A stretch of DNA of 7,827 bases, taken from positions 1-7,827 of the forward strand of contig CAYXVB010000168.1 in NCBI GenBank assembly GCA_964467785.1. The letters are read 5' to 3'. Positions 6,046-7,827 of the stretch are shown in pieces. Within the stretch, counting starts at the first letter, position 1, and the number at the start of each line of letters is the position of its first letter. A program made the position numbers and the translations under genes. This stretch comes from CAYXVB01 sp964467785. GTDB lineage: Bacteria; Bdellovibrionota; UBA1018. The notes beneath the pieces were generated by a model, which was given only the letters and a program-made list of their open reading frames with translations, had not been told where the DNA came from and made no database searches.

Positions 6046-6270
6046 ATGTACTTCCTCGACACCCTGGCCGATGCCCTCGGCTACGTCCTCGTCGCCTCGA
6101 CGCTCTTTCTGTTTCCGATCGCGCTCGGGATCTATTTTGCGTGGAAGTGCATCGAACGACTCATCCAAGGCCCAGAGCGCCCGGAAGACCGCTTCCGTCG
6201 CCGGCGCCCGCTCCCCGCGGCGAGCCCCGTGCCGATCCGCGTACGCCAACACTCAAGGAGGACCGGCTGA
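6046..6270 (+). CDS. Small single-pass membrane protein with arginine-rich tail
   Basis: This 74-aa protein starts at ATG 6046 behind a good Shine-Dalgarno sequence. Residues 11-33 (LGYVLVASTLFLFPIALGIY and on) form one transmembrane helix. The short N-terminus is slightly acidic, while the rest is strongly basic (RFRRRRP at 49-55, then further arginines to the end). By the positive-inside rule the C-terminal tail should face the cytoplasm. It lies 65 nt after the kinase-like gene and one base before the next gene, so the three are probably co-transcribed. I recognise no family. The absence of a stop in the alternative overlapping frame (from 6005) is due to the next gene's frame being open across this one; the strong ribosome-binding site and the clear helix favour the call given here. 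Confidence 0.68.
   Translation: MYFLDTLADALGYVLVASTLFLFPIALGIYFAWKCIERLIQGPERPEDRFRRRRPLPAASPVPIRVRQHSRRTG
6255..6262 (+). promoter_or_regulatory. Strong ribosome-binding site inside the end of the membrane-protein gene
   Basis: AAGGAGGA, a full match to the anti-Shine-Dalgarno core, lies nine bases before ATG 6272. It overlaps the last codons of the upstream gene. It fixes the start of the acidic protein and suggests translational coupling, since the upstream stop (6268-6270) is one base from this ATG. Confidence 0.85.
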
Positions 6271-6271
6271 A

Positions 6272-6694
6272 ATGCAGGTACTGAGAAAAGTCTGGGAGAC
6301 TCGCGACATCCCCGAACGGCTTCATCCGGGCGAACCGGAGCCCGCGACAGGCTCCCCCGGCTCGATCGAGCAGCAGCTCGACATGGTGGAAAACGGCGAC
6401 CTGCGCGGCGACCAGGTACTCTACGACCACGGCGCCAACGAGGAGCGGGAGGACTTCGAGATCCGGCCCGACCACGCCACGCCGATCGACATCCTGATGG
6501 CGCGCAACAACTATGAGATGAACCTGGGCGAGCCGGACCGCGAAGGCGTGGAGATGAGCGGCGACGACCACACTTATGGCTTGCAGGGCGGCGAGGAAGA
6601 GCTACATCACCAGGCGCACATCAGCTCCGGACTTCCCGGAGAGGAAAGCGAAAAGGACGAGAACTGGCAGCGCCCCGTCTCGGATAACGATTGA
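6272..6694 (+). CDS. Strongly acidic protein of unknown function
   Basis: This 140-aa protein starts at ATG 6272 behind AAGGAGGA; the frame is open upstream to 6005 but that part lies over the membrane-protein gene. There is no signal peptide or membrane segment, so it should be cytoplasmic. By my count it has 35 Asp/Glu against 11 Lys/Arg. It has no cysteine. The middle part (about 32-85: IEQQLDMVENGDLRGDQVLY, then FEIRPDHATPIDILMARNNY) looks like a folded, conserved-type helical segment. The last 45 residues are Gly/Glu/His-rich and probably disordered. I recognise no family. The start lies one base after the stop of the basic membrane protein, and the opposite charges of the two products make a direct interaction plausible, though this is only inference. 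Confidence 0.75.
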   Translation: MQVLRKVWETRDIPERLHPGEPEPATGSPGSIEQQLDMVENGDLRGDQVLYDHGANEEREDFEIRPDHATPIDILMARNNYEMNLGEPDREGVEMSGDDHTYGLQGGEEELHHQAHISSGLPGEESEKDENWQRPVSDND

Positions 6695-6797
6695 TCGCCC
6701 AAGGCATGGCATCGGCTCGAGACGCACGGAAGCGCATGAAAAAAAGAACATCCGCTACTCAATACCTAAGCACTGCGTTAGACTCGACCCAGAACGC

Positions 6798-7586
6798 ATG
6801 CGAACGAATCCGAATCCGCTCACGCTCACACAGCTCGGCTGGTCCCTGGCTCTTGCCTTCGCGCTCCTCTTCTCAGGCTGCGCCCATTACATGCTGCCAG
6901 CCACCCATCTGGACACCCCCGAGACGCTGGGCGCGACGGAGCTGGGCCAGATCGAGTTTCCGGCACTTTTGCTAGGCGCGGACCTCAACGCGACGCCCAC
7001 TACGCAAGTCGTCACTGACAAGGACGGCAACGTGACTTCGACCTATCTCCAGGGCGGTCAGGGCCTGCTGGCCGGCGGCGGCTTTGTCCTGCGCCTGGGC
7101 GACCGCACCGAAGCCGGCATCCGGGTCCTACCGCTCGCGCCGCTCGCGGTGCGGATCAAGCACCAGCTTGCCGGAGAGGACGAAGCGCATTCCCATCGCA
7201 AAAACTTTTCGCTGGCCGTGGTCGGTTCGCCTGGCTTCATCGCGGGAATGGGCGGCGGTTCGAGCGGAAGCGCCCAGGCCAGTCTGCTCTCGATCGATGC
7301 CGGCCTAATCGCGGGATACCGACTCTGGGAAAAGCATCTTTTTACCCTCACGCCCTTCTTTACGTTCGCGAGCTTGAGCAATGCGGGTACGACGGCCAAT
7401 AGCGCCACGCAGTTCGGCGCGGGTCTGGGATATCAATATCAGCTCGAAAACTTTTTTCTCCGCACGGAGGCCGCCTACACCTCCGGGAGCCTGGGCACGA
7501 CGCGCATCGGCGGAATCTTTTTTGGCGCGCTGCTCGGACTCAATCTTCCGACCGCCACCCGCACCGGCGATCCGGTGGAGCGCTGA
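6798..7586 (+). CDS. Outer-membrane-type lipoprotein with beta-rich domain
   Basis: This 262-aa protein is read from ATG 6798; the frame is open to 6576 but the region upstream lacks a better start. No clear ribosome-binding site is seen. The N-terminus has a hydrophobic stretch ending LLFSGC, with Cys28 as the lipidation site; phenylalanine at -3 is less usual than leucine. The remainder is rich in alternating polar/hydrophobic strands separated by Gly/Ser/Asn turns. Examples are GGGFVLRLGDRTEAGIRVLP, ASLLSIDAGLIAGYRLWEKH, LFTLTPFFTFASL, FGAGLGYQYQLENFFLRTEA and IGGIFFGALLGLNL. This pattern is typical of outer-membrane barrel or barrel-like proteins. I do not recognise a specific family. It follows the acidic gene by 103 nt containing no clear terminator, so whether it belongs to the same transcript is open. 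Confidence 0.78.
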   Translation: MRTNPNPLTLTQLGWSLALAFALLFSGCAHYMLPATHLDTPETLGATELGQIEFPALLLGADLNATPTTQVVTDKDGNVTSTYLQGGQGLLAGGGFVLRLGDRTEAGIRVLPLAPLAVRIKHQLAGEDEAHSHRKNFSLAVVGSPGFIAGMGGGSSGSAQASLLSIDAGLIAGYRLWEKHLFTLTPFFTFASLSNAGTTANSATQFGAGLGYQYQLENFFLRTEAAYTSGSLGTTRIGGIFFGALLGLNLPTATRTGDPVER

Positions 7587-7627
7587 ATCCGATCCGGATC
7601 CCGACCCATTATGATAAGCTGCCCGCC

Positions 7628-7827
7628 ATGACAACGACTCCCCGCTGGCTTGCGGCCCTGAAACGCCCCCTGGGCTGGATCGAGATCCCCAACATCGCGA
7701 TGATCTTCGTGACGCTGCAGGGACTCGGGTTCCTCATGGTGAGCTACGACCCGAGCTGGGCTTACCGCTTGGCGCTCATCCCCGAGGCCGTCCGCCAAGG
7801 CGAGATCTGGCGCCTGATCACTTTCCT
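7628..7827 (+). CDS. Rhomboid-family intramembrane serine protease, N-terminal fragment
   Basis: The first 66 residues are present and the gene runs off the right edge. MTTTPRWLAALKRPLGWIEIP precedes the first membrane helix (about NIAMIFVTLQGLGFLMVSY). Next comes a loop ending in AYRLALIPEAVRQGEIWRLITF. This last motif, 'L.P.av..GE.WRliTf', is the signature of the L1 loop start in bacterial rhomboids of the GlpG type. The catalytic GxSG serine and the histidine lie beyond the window, so activity cannot be judged. Rhomboids cleave membrane proteins within or near transmembrane helices. The start follows the lipoprotein stop by 41 nt. A lone TATGAT at 7610-7615 has no partner -35 box, and there is no strong ribosome-binding site. 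Confidence 0.82.
   Translation, partial: MTTTPRWLAALKRPLGWIEIPNIAMIFVTLQGLGFLMVSYDPSWAYRLALIPEAVRQGEIWRLITF

Noticed and set aside
6736..6975. Possible small gene starting MKKRTSATQYL before the lipoprotein
   Set aside because: Runs out of frame into the lipoprotein gene and turns Ser/Arg-rich there; no ribosome-binding site (only a weak AAGCG), so probably chance.
7591..7615. GATCCGGATC palindrome and TATGAT before the rhomboid gene
   Set aside because: The palindrome is short and has no second copy as operator; TATGAT has no -35 partner at proper spacing, so no promoter or operator is claimed.
1..7827. Defence island, toxin-antitoxin, CRISPR, insertion-sequence or prophage signatures
   Set aside because: No Cas, restriction, transposase or phage motifs, no repeat arrays and no target duplications were found; the charged small-gene pair at 6046-6694 does not resemble any known toxin-antitoxin family.

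Overview
This is a roughly 60% GC, gene-dense stretch of Gram-negative chromosome. Two lipoprotein signals, a beta-barrel-like protein and clean Sec signal peptides point to a diderm envelope. The gene mix (AMP-dependent ligase, RimJ/RimL-like GNAT, phosphodiesterase lipoprotein, rhomboid protease, lineage-specific secreted proteins) would fit a Bdellovibrionota- or Deltaproteobacteria-like genome. That placement is an impression from protein style, not demonstrated. I see no rRNA, tRNA, CRISPR array, insertion sequence or phage gene.

Layout. At the left edge (+) is the C-terminal tail of an acyl-CoA synthetase-type ligase, closed by a perfect 17-bp hairpin terminator. Facing it (-) is a GNAT N-acetyltransferase whose reading frame is broken: its N- and C-terminal halves lie in two different frames. 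Next (+) is a lipoprotein of the nucleotide pyrophosphatase/phosphodiesterase (alkaline phosphatase superfamily) type. It runs 13 bp into the 3' end of a convergent two-gene unit (-). That unit encodes a secreted protein with a Pro/Ser/Thr linker and then, overlapping it by 38 bp, a protein with uracil-DNA-glycosylase-superfamily-like motifs.

An AT-rich divergent intergenic region (about 3726-3853) separates this unit from a rightward cluster. The cluster holds a 708-aa ABC1/UbiB-like kinase with a signal peptide, a 74-aa single-pass membrane protein with an arginine-rich tail, and a strongly acidic 140-aa protein. A beta-rich outer-membrane-type lipoprotein follows, then the N-terminus of a rhomboid-family intramembrane protease cut by the right edge.

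The most unusual item is the ABC1/UbiB-like protein. The kinase core (VAIK lysine, ExD...EAxN, HGDLHPDN, DFG) is intact, but the family hallmarks that normally restrain kinase activity are changed: KxGQ reads KLFQ and the Ala-rich loop reads GSG. The two C-terminal membrane helices are absent, and a signal peptide predicts export. The basic membrane microprotein and acidic protein directly downstream are plausible partners. No pathway can be assigned to the window as a whole; apart from the two apparent operons, the genes look like independent housekeeping or envelope functions.
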